NCBI RefSeq assembly: GCF_006716345.1
Contig: NZ_VFOX01000001.1
Span: forward strand, 3,002,589-3,066,588
DNA length: 64,000 nt
Direction of reading: 5' to 3'
From: Microbacterium saperdae
GTDB taxonomy: Bacteria > Actinomycetota > Actinomycetes > Actinomycetales > Microbacteriaceae
How positions within the stretch are numbered: the stretch's first letter is position 1; each line of letters opens with the position of its first letter. Under the pieces are notes generated by a model that was not told the origin of the DNA, made no database searches, and worked only from the letters and a program-made list of their open reading frames with translations. A program made the position numbers and the translations under genes. This document shows positions 41,366 through 56,797 of this stretch, in pieces.

Positions 41366-42351
41366 GCGGGCACCCCCTGGTAGTCGGGGTTCACGACGAA
41401 GCGGGGCTCTCCCCCTCCGAGCACGTCGATGACGGTCGTCGCGGCGATGCGGCCGGACTCCCCTCGTGCCTCGCGGGTGGCCCCGGCGACATGGGTCGTC
41501 GCGAGGATCCCCGGCGTGTGCAACAGCGGACTGGTCGGAGGCAGCGGTTCCTCGGCGAAGACGTCGAGCGCTGCACCGCCGATCACTCCCGCGTTCACGG
41601 CCTCGACCAGCGCCTGCTCGTCGATGATGCCGCCGCGGGCGGTGTTGATGACGATCGCATCGGACTTCATCAGCGCCAGCCGCTGGGCGTCGATGAGGTT
41701 GCGGGTCGAGTCGTCGAGGAAGAGATGCAGCGTGACGAAGTCTGACTGCGCCAGCACGTCTTCGAGGTCGGCGGGACGCACCCCGTTCGCCGCGGCGAAC
41801 TCCTGGTCGAAGTAGGGGTCGTACGCGACGATGTCCATGCCGAACCCCCGCCCGATCGAGGCGACCGCCTTGCCGATCGAGCCGAGTCCGAGGATGCCGA
41901 GGGTGGCGCCCTGGAGCTCACGTCCCGTGAGCTGCTCCCAGTGGCCGTCGGACAGATTGCGGATGTTCTCCGGGATCCGGCGCGCGGACGCCAGCAGCAG
42001 CGCGAACACGTGCTCCGCGACCGCCTGGCGGTTGGCCCCGGCCGTGATGCACACCGGGATGCCGCGACGGGTGGCGGTGTCGACGTCGACGCTGTCGTAG
42101 CCGACGCCGGTGCGCACGACGACCTTCAGGTTCACGGCTTGGGTCAGCTCCTCGGCGCCCAACGGACGGGTGCCGGCGATGATCGCACGCACTCCGCCGA
42201 GCAGCGCCGCGCGGTCGTCAGCGGAGAGCGCCGCGAGGTCGGCCTCGTGGCGGGTCGTGAGGCCGGCTGCGGTCAGCATCTGATCGACCTCGTCGCCGGG
42301 AGCGAGGAAAGCCGTCGTGATGAGCACGTCGACGTTCTGTGCGATGGTCAC
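41362..42351 (-). CDS. D-2-hydroxyacid dehydrogenase (NAD-dependent)
   Basis: A 329-residue enzyme of the 2-hydroxyacid dehydrogenase family. The NAD fold has GILGLGSIGKAVA (about 150-162). Active-site residues are Arg in NTARGGIIDEQAL (about 235-247), a Glu near 270 and His in TTHVAGATREAR (about 292-303). It resembles phosphoglycerate dehydrogenase-like and C-terminal-binding-type proteins. In this cluster it may oxidise or reduce a four-carbon hydroxyacid at C2. It overlaps the SDR gene by 4 bp. Confidence 0.9.
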   Translation of the reverse strand: MTIAQNVDVLITTAFLAPGDEVDQMLTAAGLTTRHEADLAALSADDRAALLGGVRAIIAGTRPLGAEELTQAVNLKVVVRTGVGYDSVDVDTATRRGIPVCITAGANRQAVAEHVFALLLASARRIPENIRNLSDGHWEQLTGRELQGATLGILGLGSIGKAVASIGRGFGMDIVAYDPYFDQEFAAANGVRPADLEDVLAQSDFVTLHLFLDDSTRNLIDAQRLALMKSDAIVINTARGGIIDEQALVEAVNAGVIGGAALDVFAEEPLPPTSPLLHTPGILATTHVAGATREARGESGRIAATTVIDVLGGGEPRFVVNPDYQGVPA

Positions 42352-43133
42352 CAGATGCCTCCTTCGTAGTCGGATGCCGTGAAAGCACCACCGTGATAGC
42401 GGGGCGCGGGGGCGTCGCGGTCGACACCTTCGGCATGATCAGCGGCGTCATCCTTCGGGACGAATCCGATCGCATCCCATCCCGCCTGCCCGTTCCACCA
42501 GGAGCCGGTGTTGGCCGAACAGCCGTAGACGACCTGGCAGCCGACCGGCCCGCTCTCGATCGCGCAGCGCGTGAGCTCGATGCCGTCCCGCCAGCTCAGC
42601 CACAGCGCGAGCTGACGCTGATCCTCCGGCGCGGGGCGGAAGGTGCCGATGCGAAGCAGCACCGATTCGACCCCCCACTTGTCGTGGTAGAGGCTGGCGA
42701 GCGCTTCGCCGAAGGCCTTCGAGACCCCGTAGAAGGTGTCGGGACGAAGCGGCGCGCTCTCGTCGAGAGTCTCGGTCGCGTCGTGGAAGCCGACGACGTG
42801 GTTCGAGCTCGCGTAGACGACGCGGCGCACGCCGGCCCGACGAGCGGCTTCGTACACGTGGTACGTCCCGTCGATGTTGGAAGTGCGGATGCTCTCGTAG
42901 GTCGACTCGTCGGCGATGCCGCCGAGGTGCACGATGACATCCACGCCTTCCGCCGCCTTCGTGAGACCGTCGAGGTCGGCCAGGTCGCCGATGACGACCT
43001 CCTCCCCCGGGTGCAACGGCTCCTCCGGAGCGCGACGCGTGAACAGCACGACGCGGTCGTATCGACCGGAGAGACCCTCCCGGATCACCCTGCCCATACG
43101 GCCGGCACCTCCGGTGTACAGAACTGTCGTCAT
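42348..43133 (-). CDS. Uronate dehydrogenase-like SDR (NAD-dependent)
   Basis: A 261-residue extended SDR. The nucleotide loop is GGAGRMGRVI (8-17). The catalytic set is Ser110 (YASSNH), Tyr135 and Lys139 (YGVSK). Also present are HVVGFHDATETLDES and WLSWRDGIELTRCAIES, and an NTGSWWNGQAGWDAIGF end, all as in uronate dehydrogenases, which convert galacturonate or glucuronate to aldarolactones. It begins the leftward operon with the GntR palindrome 49 bp upstream. A tetronate dehydrogenase of the same superfamily is the main alternative. Confidence 0.85.
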   Translation of the reverse strand: MTTVLYTGGAGRMGRVIREGLSGRYDRVVLFTRRAPEEPLHPGEEVVIGDLADLDGLTKAAEGVDVIVHLGGIADESTYESIRTSNIDGTYHVYEAARRAGVRRVVYASSNHVVGFHDATETLDESAPLRPDTFYGVSKAFGEALASLYHDKWGVESVLLRIGTFRPAPEDQRQLALWLSWRDGIELTRCAIESGPVGCQVVYGCSANTGSWWNGQAGWDAIGFVPKDDAADHAEGVDRDAPAPRYHGGAFTASDYEGGIW

Positions 43134-43181
43134 CGTCGTCCTTCCCCGCTGCGGAGCATCTCCGCTCCACTCTCTTCCACC

Positions 43182-43200
43182 ATAGTATTGGCAATACTAT
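43182..43200. promoter_or_regulatory. GntR operator-like palindrome (site 2)
   Basis: A perfect 19-bp palindrome: ATAGTATTG, central G, CAATACTAT. It lies 49 bp upstream of the SDR dehydrogenase start. It matches the element at 32722-32742 with only a C/G swap in the arms and small central changes, so one regulator probably binds both. Confidence 0.85.
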
Positions 43201-43278
43201 TTTATTTCAACGGGAATGCGAGCATGCACACCGATCAAGGCTATGTCCTCTCGGCGCGCGAGAGAGAGTCCGCGCGGC

Positions 43279-44169
43279 TCAGGCGTCGACGTCGCCCTTC
43301 GCGGGAAGCGTGGCTGCCGCCGACCGGTCACGGATGAGGAATCCGAAGCCGAACGCGATGAAGAACATCAGCACGCCGTAGACCGCGGCCGGCAGGCTCA
43401 GCTCCGTCGACCCGAGCACCGACTGGGCGATGACGATCGCGAGTGTGGCGTTGTGGATGCCGATCTCGAACGACGTCGCGATCGCCTGGCGCCGTCCGAC
43501 GCGGAGCGCACGGGGCACCAGGAACCCGATCGCCAGGCTGATGAGACAGAAGAGCACGGTGATGAGAGCGAGCTGCGCGACGTTCGACACGAGCAGCGAC
43601 CAGTTCGACGCCACCGCCCCGGCGATCACGACGATCAGGATGATCACGGAGGCGATGCGCACCGGCTTGTCCATGCCGTCGGCGAACCTGGGACGGAAGC
43701 GGCGGATCAGCATGCCGAGCGCGACCGGAAGAAGCACGATCGCGAACACCTCGAGCGTCTTCGACCACTGCAGGCCGAGGCGGTCGTCGAAGGGCTGGAA
43801 GTAGGCGATCGCGAAGTTCGTGATGAGTGGGAGGGTGATGACCGCGATCACCGAGTTCACGGCGGTGAGCGAGATGTTCAGAGCGATGTCGCCGCGGAAC
43901 AGGTGGCTGTAGAGGTTCGCGGTCGTGCCACCGGGCGATGCGGCCAGCATCATCATGCCGACCGCGAGCACCGGCGGCAGTTGGAAGGCCAGCACGAGTC
44001 CGAAGCAGATCGCCGGGAGCAGGATGAGCTGGCAGAGCAGCGCGATGATCACCGCCTTCGGCTGCTTCAGCACCCGCGCGAAGTCGGCGAGAGTGAGGCT
44101 GAGTCCGAGCCCCAGCATGATGATGCCGAGGGCGACGGGCAATCCGATGGTGGTCAACGCTGATCCCAT
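43279..44169 (-). CDS. Bile acid:sodium symporter family transporter
   Basis: A 296-residue membrane protein with about nine or ten helices. AASPGGTTANLYSHLFRGD, starting near residue 77, is the BASS family signature, followed by helices containing NSVIAVITLPLI. A second conserved block SFEIGIHNATLAIVIAQS lies near 228. Sodium-coupled uptake of an organic anion is expected. It ends 79 bp before the palindrome upstream of the SDR gene and is transcribed toward it, so the two may be read through together. Substrate link to the sugar acids is not shown. Confidence 0.9.
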   Translation of the reverse strand: MGSALTTIGLPVALGIIMLGLGLSLTLADFARVLKQPKAVIIALLCQLILLPAICFGLVLAFQLPPVLAVGMMMLAASPGGTTANLYSHLFRGDIALNISLTAVNSVIAVITLPLITNFAIAYFQPFDDRLGLQWSKTLEVFAIVLLPVALGMLIRRFRPRFADGMDKPVRIASVIILIVVIAGAVASNWSLLVSNVAQLALITVLFCLISLAIGFLVPRALRVGRRQAIATSFEIGIHNATLAIVIAQSVLGSTELSLPAAVYGVLMFFIAFGFGFLIRDRSAAATLPAKGDVDA

Positions 44170-44326
44170 GACACTCAGTGTGGCCGATGCGGGGCCTCGG
44201 TGTCACGCGTTCGCGGGATCCCGCTCCCCCGCGTACCAGCCTGCCCGGGCGCTGGGAATGAGTCCGCGGCACATGCTCGGGGTCATGGGGCACTGTATCG
44301 ACGGTGCTGACGGTGAGACGAAGCGA

Positions 44327-44352
44327 AAAGGCCCCGCGCATGCGGGGCCTTT
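44327..44352 (-). terminator. Terminator downstream of tRNA-Tyr
   Basis: Arms AAAGGCCCCGC and GCGGGGCCTTT pair around a short GCAT loop; a TTTTCGC run follows on the minus strand. It lies about 10 bp beyond the 3' end of the tRNA. Confidence 0.8.
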
Positions 44353-44360
44353 GTCGAAGA

Positions 44361-44445
44361 TGGTGGCGAGTGAGGGATTCGAACCCCCGAATGCTGAGCA
44401 GTCTGATTTACAGTCAGATCCCTTTGGCCGCTTGGGTAACTCGCC
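44361..44445 (-). tRNA. tRNA-Tyr (anticodon GTA)
   Basis: A class II tRNA on the minus strand. Acceptor GGCGAGT pairs with ACTCGCC, the anticodon arm has loop CTGTAAA with GTA, and a long variable arm (GCTCAGCATTC region) precedes the T-arm GGGGG/CCCTC with TTCGAAT. The encoded CCA is at 44363-44361. A transcription terminator follows. Confidence 0.93.
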
Positions 44446-44531
44446 AGAGCGCACCCGTCCGACTTGAACAGCCAACCGGGGGCACGAAAGATAATCATAC
44501 CTGCCCGAGGCGGGTGCAAGAAATCGAACCG

Positions 44532-45461
44532 TCAGCTGCCGTTCACGCCGCGGCCGGAGTCCGCGAGCGACTCCGGAGTACGCAGCAGTCCGCCCTCTGC
44601 GCGGCAGGTCGCTGCGGCCACATCCATGGCCCGCGACAGCAGCGCACGCCACTCCCCCAGCTCGGTCGGCGACTGCGAGACCAGACCCTCCGACACGGCT
44701 GCGAGCGTCGCATCCCCCGCGCCGACCGTATCGATCACGGCTCCGGGGAGCTGCGCGATCGGCGCCGCGGCGACGCCGGCATCCGTGTCGATCGTGGCGC
44801 CGTCGGCACCGGCGGTGGCCAGCACGGCGGCGGCGCCCAGACGACGGAGGCGCGCACGCAGAGCATCCAGGTCGCCGTCGTAGAGGATGGCCGCGTCATC
44901 GGCCCCGACCTTCACGATCGCGGCATCGGCTGCGAGACGCTCGAACCCGCGCACAAATTTCGCGCGATCGCTCAGCATGCCGGTACGCGGATTGGGGTCG
45001 ACCGCGACGCGCGCATCGCCCAGAGCGTCGACGAGCGCGTCGACCTCCGCCGGCACGTCGAAGGGGAAGCAGCTGATCGCGACGAGACCGGCATCCGCGA
45101 TCGCCTGGCGCGCCTCTTCGGAATAGCGGATGCTGCGCTGCTGCGCCGCGTCGTTGAAGACGTACTGGGGCTCGCCGTTCGCCGCGCGCTGCACGACCGC
45201 CCGCGACGACCCGTGCGGGGCCTCGCTCGAGATCAGTCGAACTCCATGGTCGGACAGGTACTCGCGGATGTGGGCGCCCGCCTCGTCGTCACCGACCATC
45301 GCGATCAGGGTCGTCGCGACGCCCAGGCGCCGCAGGCCGACAGCCACGTTCAGCGCTGCACCGCCGACCAGCTCGCGCACACCGGAATCGTCACGGATCT
45401 CGTCGATCAGGGCATCGCCGATCACGACCACGGAACCGGCAGGAGAAGTCACGTTGCTCAC
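44532..45461 (-). CDS. PfkB-family carbohydrate kinase
   Basis: A 309-residue kinase. Family signatures are GGAALNVAVGLRRLG (about 33-47) and the C-terminal DTVGAGDATLAAVSEG (about 243-258), whose GAGD holds the catalytic Asp. ATIVGD-like and VDPNPRTGMLSD segments lie in between. Likely substrates are fructose, ribose or 2-keto-3-deoxygluconate; the sequence does not decide. The gene stands alone, with a divergent lipoprotein gene on its 5' side. Confidence 0.88.
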   Translation of the reverse strand: MSNVTSPAGSVVVIGDALIDEIRDDSGVRELVGGAALNVAVGLRRLGVATTLIAMVGDDEAGAHIREYLSDHGVRLISSEAPHGSSRAVVQRAANGEPQYVFNDAAQQRSIRYSEEARQAIADAGLVAISCFPFDVPAEVDALVDALGDARVAVDPNPRTGMLSDRAKFVRGFERLAADAAIVKVGADDAAILYDGDLDALRARLRRLGAAAVLATAGADGATIDTDAGVAAAPIAQLPGAVIDTVGAGDATLAAVSEGLVSQSPTELGEWRALLSRAMDVAAATCRAEGGLLRTPESLADSGRGVNGS

Positions 45462-45547
45462 CCGCCGACACTACCGCGCCGGGGAGGGCGCGGGGGAATG
45501 CCGCGATCCTTCCCCACCCCTGCCGCTCCGGGCAGTACGGTGTGGCC

Positions 45548-46141
45548 ATGAACGTCCGACTCGCCGGTGCCGCCGCTGCTCTCGCCCTGATCGCCGCGCT
45601 CGCTGCGTGCGCCCCGCAGACAGGTGGTGACGGCGCCGAGCCGTCCTCGAGCCCCGACGCATCCGAGACGGACGGTCCGGACACGACCGAGTCCCCCTCC
45701 CCCAGCCCGACGCCGTCTGTCGCTCCGATCGCCCTGCCGAGCGACTGCCGCGCGATCCTCTCGGACGACGTGCTGGCGCAGCTCGACGGCATCCCTCTCA
45801 ACGACGCCGCCTTCGGCCCCTCGGGTGTCGGCAGCGACGGCACGCTCACCTGCATCTGGGGCGATCCCGGCGCCGACACGACGGGGCTCACGACGACGAT
45901 CTCGAAGATGAACCGCGGCCCGGCGCTCGATATGCTGAATGCGCTGGCCGACGACGAGGGCTTCTCCTGCTTCACGCCCGACGGCGGTACCCGCTGTGAG
46001 AAGACCTGGCCGAACGCGCAGTATCCCGTCACCGACGGCCGTACCCTGTTCTGGCGCCAGGACGTGCTGATCGACACCCGCTACTCGAACCTCGCCCCCA
46101 CGGGCTACACCTCCGCGATCGTGGCGAGTCTGTTCGACTGA
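45548..46141 (+). CDS. Secreted lipoprotein of unknown function
   Basis: About 197 residues from ATG 45548; GTG 45542 would add two. A signal peptide with hydrophobic core LAGAAAALALIAAL ends in a lipobox-like AAC at about residue 21, after which a Ser/Pro/Thr/Asp linker (about 25-60) precedes a small domain with three or four Cys (SDCRAIL, LTCIWGDPG, FSCFTPDGGTRCEK). Disulfides are likely outside the membrane. The domain recurs in actinobacterial lipoproteins; no function is known to me. Confidence 0.82.
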   Translation: MNVRLAGAAAALALIAALAACAPQTGGDGAEPSSSPDASETDGPDTTESPSPSPTPSVAPIALPSDCRAILSDDVLAQLDGIPLNDAAFGPSGVGSDGTLTCIWGDPGADTTGLTTTISKMNRGPALDMLNALADDEGFSCFTPDGGTRCEKTWPNAQYPVTDGRTLFWRQDVLIDTRYSNLAPTGYTSAIVASLFD

Positions 46142-46170
46142 TCGCGTCACCCGTTCGGGCGGGGTTCTCG

Positions 46171-46211
46171 GGTTCGGGAGGAGACAGGCGGCTGGACCCT
46201 CCTCCCGAACC
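46171..46211. repeat. Inverted repeat after the lipoprotein gene
   Basis: Perfect 13-base arms GGTTCGGGAGGAG (46171-46183) and CTCCTCCCGAACC (46199-46211), with related CTCCTCCCGA and TTCGGG motifs just outside. It could be a second terminator or an intergenic repeat element. Confidence 0.6.
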
Positions 46212-46256
46212 GGAGATCTCCTCCCGACGGCGAGACCGACGGGACTTCGGACACGA

Positions 46257-46289
46257 AGAAGGCCCCAGGCGAATCGCCTGGGGCCTTCT
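46257..46289. terminator. Bidirectional terminator between lipoprotein gene and rpoC
   Basis: Near-perfect arms of 15-16 bases, AGAAGGCCCCAGGCG and CGCCTGGGGCCTTCT, with a three-base loop. It is located between convergent genes, and ends rpoBC transcription on the minus strand. Confidence 0.85.
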
Positions 46290-46383
46290 CAGTCACTCAG
46301 TACTCAGTTATGTCGCGACTTCGTCGCTCGACAAACTTCAATCGGCTCGGCCGGACGAGCAAGCTCGCCGGCTCTCGCCTCAA

Positions 46384-50259
<3,876 letters not shown>

Positions 50260-50333
50260 TAATTCTCCTGTGTCGGAATTCTTCTGAAGAAATCGGGGAG
50301 GCTGGGCCGCCGCACGGGGCGGCGGCCCAGACC

Positions 50334-53837
<3,504 letters not shown>

Positions 53838-53962
53838 GGGAATAACCTCCGTGAGCCCCGCAGGGCTTCTCGATTCCTTTGTCGTCAGGTGGAGTGTGCG
53901 CTCAAAGACTCAACAGATGCCGACCACCATATGAGGGCAGGGAGAAGCGAGCGCAACTACCA

Positions 53963-53991
53963 ACTATACGCACGATTCGGCGACATGGCAA
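53963..53991 (-). promoter_or_regulatory. rpoB promoter
   Basis: On the minus strand TTGCCA (53991-53986) and TATAGT (53968-53963) are separated by 17 bases, a near-consensus vegetative-sigma promoter. Transcription should start near 53956, leaving a 5' leader of about 119 nt before the TTG start. Confidence 0.75.
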
Positions 53992-54042
53992 GCTCAGTCC
54001 TTGACCAATGTCGGATGCTGCGGTATTAGCGCCGTCCACGCA

Positions 54043-54126
54043 CGCCGAGACCCACCATCCGCGCCGAGACCCACCCGTGCATGCGTCGGGCGCGATGGGT
54101 CTCGACGGGCGGGATGGGTCTCGGCG
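54043..54126. repeat. Nested inverted repeats upstream of the rpoB promoter
   Basis: Four copies of a CGAGACCCA-type motif: two in one orientation (54043-54054 and 54062-54073) and two inverted (54096-54104 and 54115-54126). The outer pair has perfect 12-base arms, CGCCGAGACCCA and TGGGTCTCGGCG. The element lies about 11 bp after the ABC ATPase stop, so it can terminate that operon before the rpoB promoter. Confidence 0.8.
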
Positions 54127-54136
54127 AACGGGGCGT

Positions 54137-55816
54137 TCAGGACGCGATGTTCAGCTCGTTCCCGGGGATCGAGGCGAGCAGACGACGCGTGTACGGGTCG
54201 CGCGCGTTGGTGAAGATCTCCTCCGACGAGGCCGCTTCGACCAGAGCGCCGTCCTTCATGACGCACACGTAGTCGCTGATCAGCCGCACCACCGCGAGGT
54301 CGTGGGAGATGAACAGGTAGCTCAGCCCGTACTCCCGCTGCAGATCACCGAGCAGCGTCAGGATCTGGTCCTGCACCAGCACGTCCAGCGCCGAGACGGG
54401 CTCGTCGCACACGATCAGATCCGGCGACAGGGCGAGGGCCCTGGCGATCGCGACCCGCTGACGCTGTCCGCCCGAGAGCTCCGAGGGATAGCGCCGCAGC
54501 ATCGACTGCGGCAGTGCCACGTCGTCGAGCAGCTTCCGCACGCGGGTGCGCCGCTCGGATCCGCTCCCCCGCCGGTAGAAGTCGAGCGGCTCGGAGATCA
54601 GCCGCTCGATCGTGAACATCGGGTTCAGGCTCGAGTACGGGTCCTGGAAGATCGGCTGCACGCGCTGCCGGAAGTCCCGCGTCTCGGCCTTGCTCAGCGA
54701 CGAGATGTCCTTGCCCTCGAAGCGGATCAGGCCACTGGTCGGCTCGACCACCTTGAGCAGCATCCGCGCCGTCGTCGTCTTGCCCGACCCGGACTCGCCC
54801 ACGATCGCGACCGTCTCGCCGCGCGGGATCGACAGCGAGACGTCCTTGACCGCCACGAAATCCTCACCGCGTCCGCGCACCGGGTACACCTTGGTGAGGT
54901 TCTCGATCTCGACGATGTGATCGGCGGGGGCCGCCGCCTGAGGCTCCGACTCCGCGGCCCGCTCCTCGACGTGGAACGCCTCCGGTCGCAGCCGTGCGGC
55001 GGCGACCGACGGTGCGGCCTTCACGAGCGACTGCGTGTACGGATGCTGCGGCGCCTCGAGGATCTGCCGCGCAGAGCCCTGCTCGACCACCTTCCCGCGG
55101 TGCATCACGATGACCCGCTCCGCACGCTCGGCGGCGAGACCCAGATCGTGCGTGATGAGCAGCACGGCGGTACCGAGTTCTCGTGTCATCGCCCCGATCT
55201 GATCGAGGATCGTCTGCTGCACCGTGACGTCGAGCGCACTCGTCGGCTCGTCCGCGATCAGCAGCCGTGGGCTGCAGGCGAGACCGATCGCGATGAGCGC
55301 ACGCTGCCGCATGCCGCCGGAGAACTCGTGCGGATACTGCTTCGCACGCCTCTCCGGATCGGGCAGACCTGCCGCGGTGAGAGCCTGCACGACCTTCTCC
55401 TGCACGTTCTGCCTGGTGGCGAGCCCGTGTGCGAGCAGGGTCTCGGCGACCTGGGTGCCGATCTTGGCGACCGGGTTCAGGTTCGACATCGGATCCTGCG
55501 GCACCAGGCCGATGTCGCGCCCGCGGATCGCACGCAGCTCGTGCTCCGATGCCCGCGTGATCTCGCGACCGTCGAGCCGGATGCTGCCGGAGGCGATGCG
55601 ACCGCCGCCGGCGAGCAGTCCGATGATCGCCATCGCCGTCGTCGACTTGCCCGAGCCCGACTCCCCCACGATCGCGACGGTCTCCCCCGCGTTGATGTCG
55701 AGGTCCACCCCCTCGACCGCGTGCACGACCCCGTCCATGGTGGCGAAGTCGACCGCCAGCCCCTGCACGGACAGCAGCGGTGCGCCGGACGTCTGATTCT
55801 CTTTCTTGGCGTTCAT
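54137..55816 (-). CDS. Peptide ABC transporter, fused double ATPase (DppDF-like)
   Basis: A 559-residue protein with two ABC domains. Domain one (about 10-260): Walker A GESGSGKST, signature FSGGMRQRALIA, Walker B LLIADEPTSAL. Domain two (about 305-555): GESGSGKTT, LSGGQRQRVAIARAL, LIVCDEPVSALD. Each ends in a C-terminal oligopeptide-transport tail. Fusion of the two ATPases seen separately in E. coli (DppD and DppF) is common in actinobacteria. It overlaps the permease gene by 4 bp and powers the complex. Confidence 0.95.
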   Translation of the reverse strand: MNAKKENQTSGAPLLSVQGLAVDFATMDGVVHAVEGVDLDINAGETVAIVGESGSGKSTTAMAIIGLLAGGGRIASGSIRLDGREITRASEHELRAIRGRDIGLVPQDPMSNLNPVAKIGTQVAETLLAHGLATRQNVQEKVVQALTAAGLPDPERRAKQYPHEFSGGMRQRALIAIGLACSPRLLIADEPTSALDVTVQQTILDQIGAMTRELGTAVLLITHDLGLAAERAERVIVMHRGKVVEQGSARQILEAPQHPYTQSLVKAAPSVAAARLRPEAFHVEERAAESEPQAAAPADHIVEIENLTKVYPVRGRGEDFVAVKDVSLSIPRGETVAIVGESGSGKTTTARMLLKVVEPTSGLIRFEGKDISSLSKAETRDFRQRVQPIFQDPYSSLNPMFTIERLISEPLDFYRRGSGSERRTRVRKLLDDVALPQSMLRRYPSELSGGQRQRVAIARALALSPDLIVCDEPVSALDVLVQDQILTLLGDLQREYGLSYLFISHDLAVVRLISDYVCVMKDGALVEAASSEEIFTNARDPYTRRLLASIPGNELNIAS

Positions 55817-56763
55817 CGTGCCCTCGTTCTCGGGTCCATGGCCTCGCGCAGCGCTTCACCGAACAAGGTGAAGCCGAGCGCGGTGACCGCGATGCAGATA
55901 CCGGGGAGGAACGCCAACCACGGCGCGATCGCCAGCTCCGCCTGCGCGTAGGTGAGCATGCGGCCCCACTCCGCCGTCTCCGGGCGTCCTCCGCCGAGAC
56001 CGAGGAACGACAGCGCCGCCGCATCGATCACGGCGGTCGCGAGCGTCAGGGTCCCCTGCACGATCACGGGCCCGATCGCGTTCGGCAGCACGTGCGACAT
56101 CGTGATCGACCCGCGGCCGAGACCGAGGGTCTGGGCGGAGAGCACGTAGTCGCTGGAGCGCTGCTGCAGCATCGATGCCCGCAGCAGTCGCGCGAAGATC
56201 GGCACCTGCGAGGCCCCGATCGCGATCATGACCGCGTACGGGGTCTGCCCGAGGATCGCGGCGATCGACACCGCGAGCAGCAGGTTCGGCACCGACAGGA
56301 TGATGTCGACGATGCGCATGATCAGCGTGTCGACCCAGCCGCCGAAGGTGCCGGCGAGGAGGCCGAGGATCATGCCGCCCACCAGTCCCATGGCGGTCGA
56401 GATCACACCGATGAGCAGCGAGGCCTGCGCTCCCCAGATGAGTTTCGACAGCACGTCGCCGCCGAAACGATCGAGACCGAGCGGGAACTCGGGCAGCTCG
56501 CCGGGACCGGGGATGTGCGTCGGGGTGATGAACTTCGCCCCGGGCAGCGCGGTCTCCGGATAGGGCGCGATCAGGGGCGCGAGCGCCGCGACCAGCACGA
56601 ACAGCAGGACGATGCCCGCCCCGATCCAGGCGGTCGGGTTGCGGCGGAGCCGACGGAACACGTCCCGCCAGAAGCCGCCGGGGCCGTCCTTCAGGTCAGC
56701 CTGTGCGATGGCGACGGTGTCGATGAGTCCGCCACCCTGGGCGGGAGGAAGGGCGACGCTCAT
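55813..56763 (-). CDS. Peptide ABC transporter permease (DppC-like)
   Basis: A 316-residue inner-membrane permease. A cytoplasmic N-tail precedes helix 1 at about 46-70. A DxF-G-x-D-V-Ls segment (LGLDRFGGDVLSKLIWGAQ) and an EAA-type loop near 225 with EALREA-like end mark the BPD_transp_1 domain, with five core helices. It pairs with the DppB-like permease encoded 35 bp upstream. The stop overlaps the ATPase start. Confidence 0.93.
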   Translation of the reverse strand: MSVALPPAQGGGLIDTVAIAQADLKDGPGGFWRDVFRRLRRNPTAWIGAGIVLLFVLVAALAPLIAPYPETALPGAKFITPTHIPGPGELPEFPLGLDRFGGDVLSKLIWGAQASLLIGVISTAMGLVGGMILGLLAGTFGGWVDTLIMRIVDIILSVPNLLLAVSIAAILGQTPYAVMIAIGASQVPIFARLLRASMLQQRSSDYVLSAQTLGLGRGSITMSHVLPNAIGPVIVQGTLTLATAVIDAAALSFLGLGGGRPETAEWGRMLTYAQAELAIAPWLAFLPGICIAVTALGFTLFGEALREAMDPRTRAR

Positions 56764-56797
56764 GACGCGACCTCCTGTGGAGCAATGGTGCGAGTCA

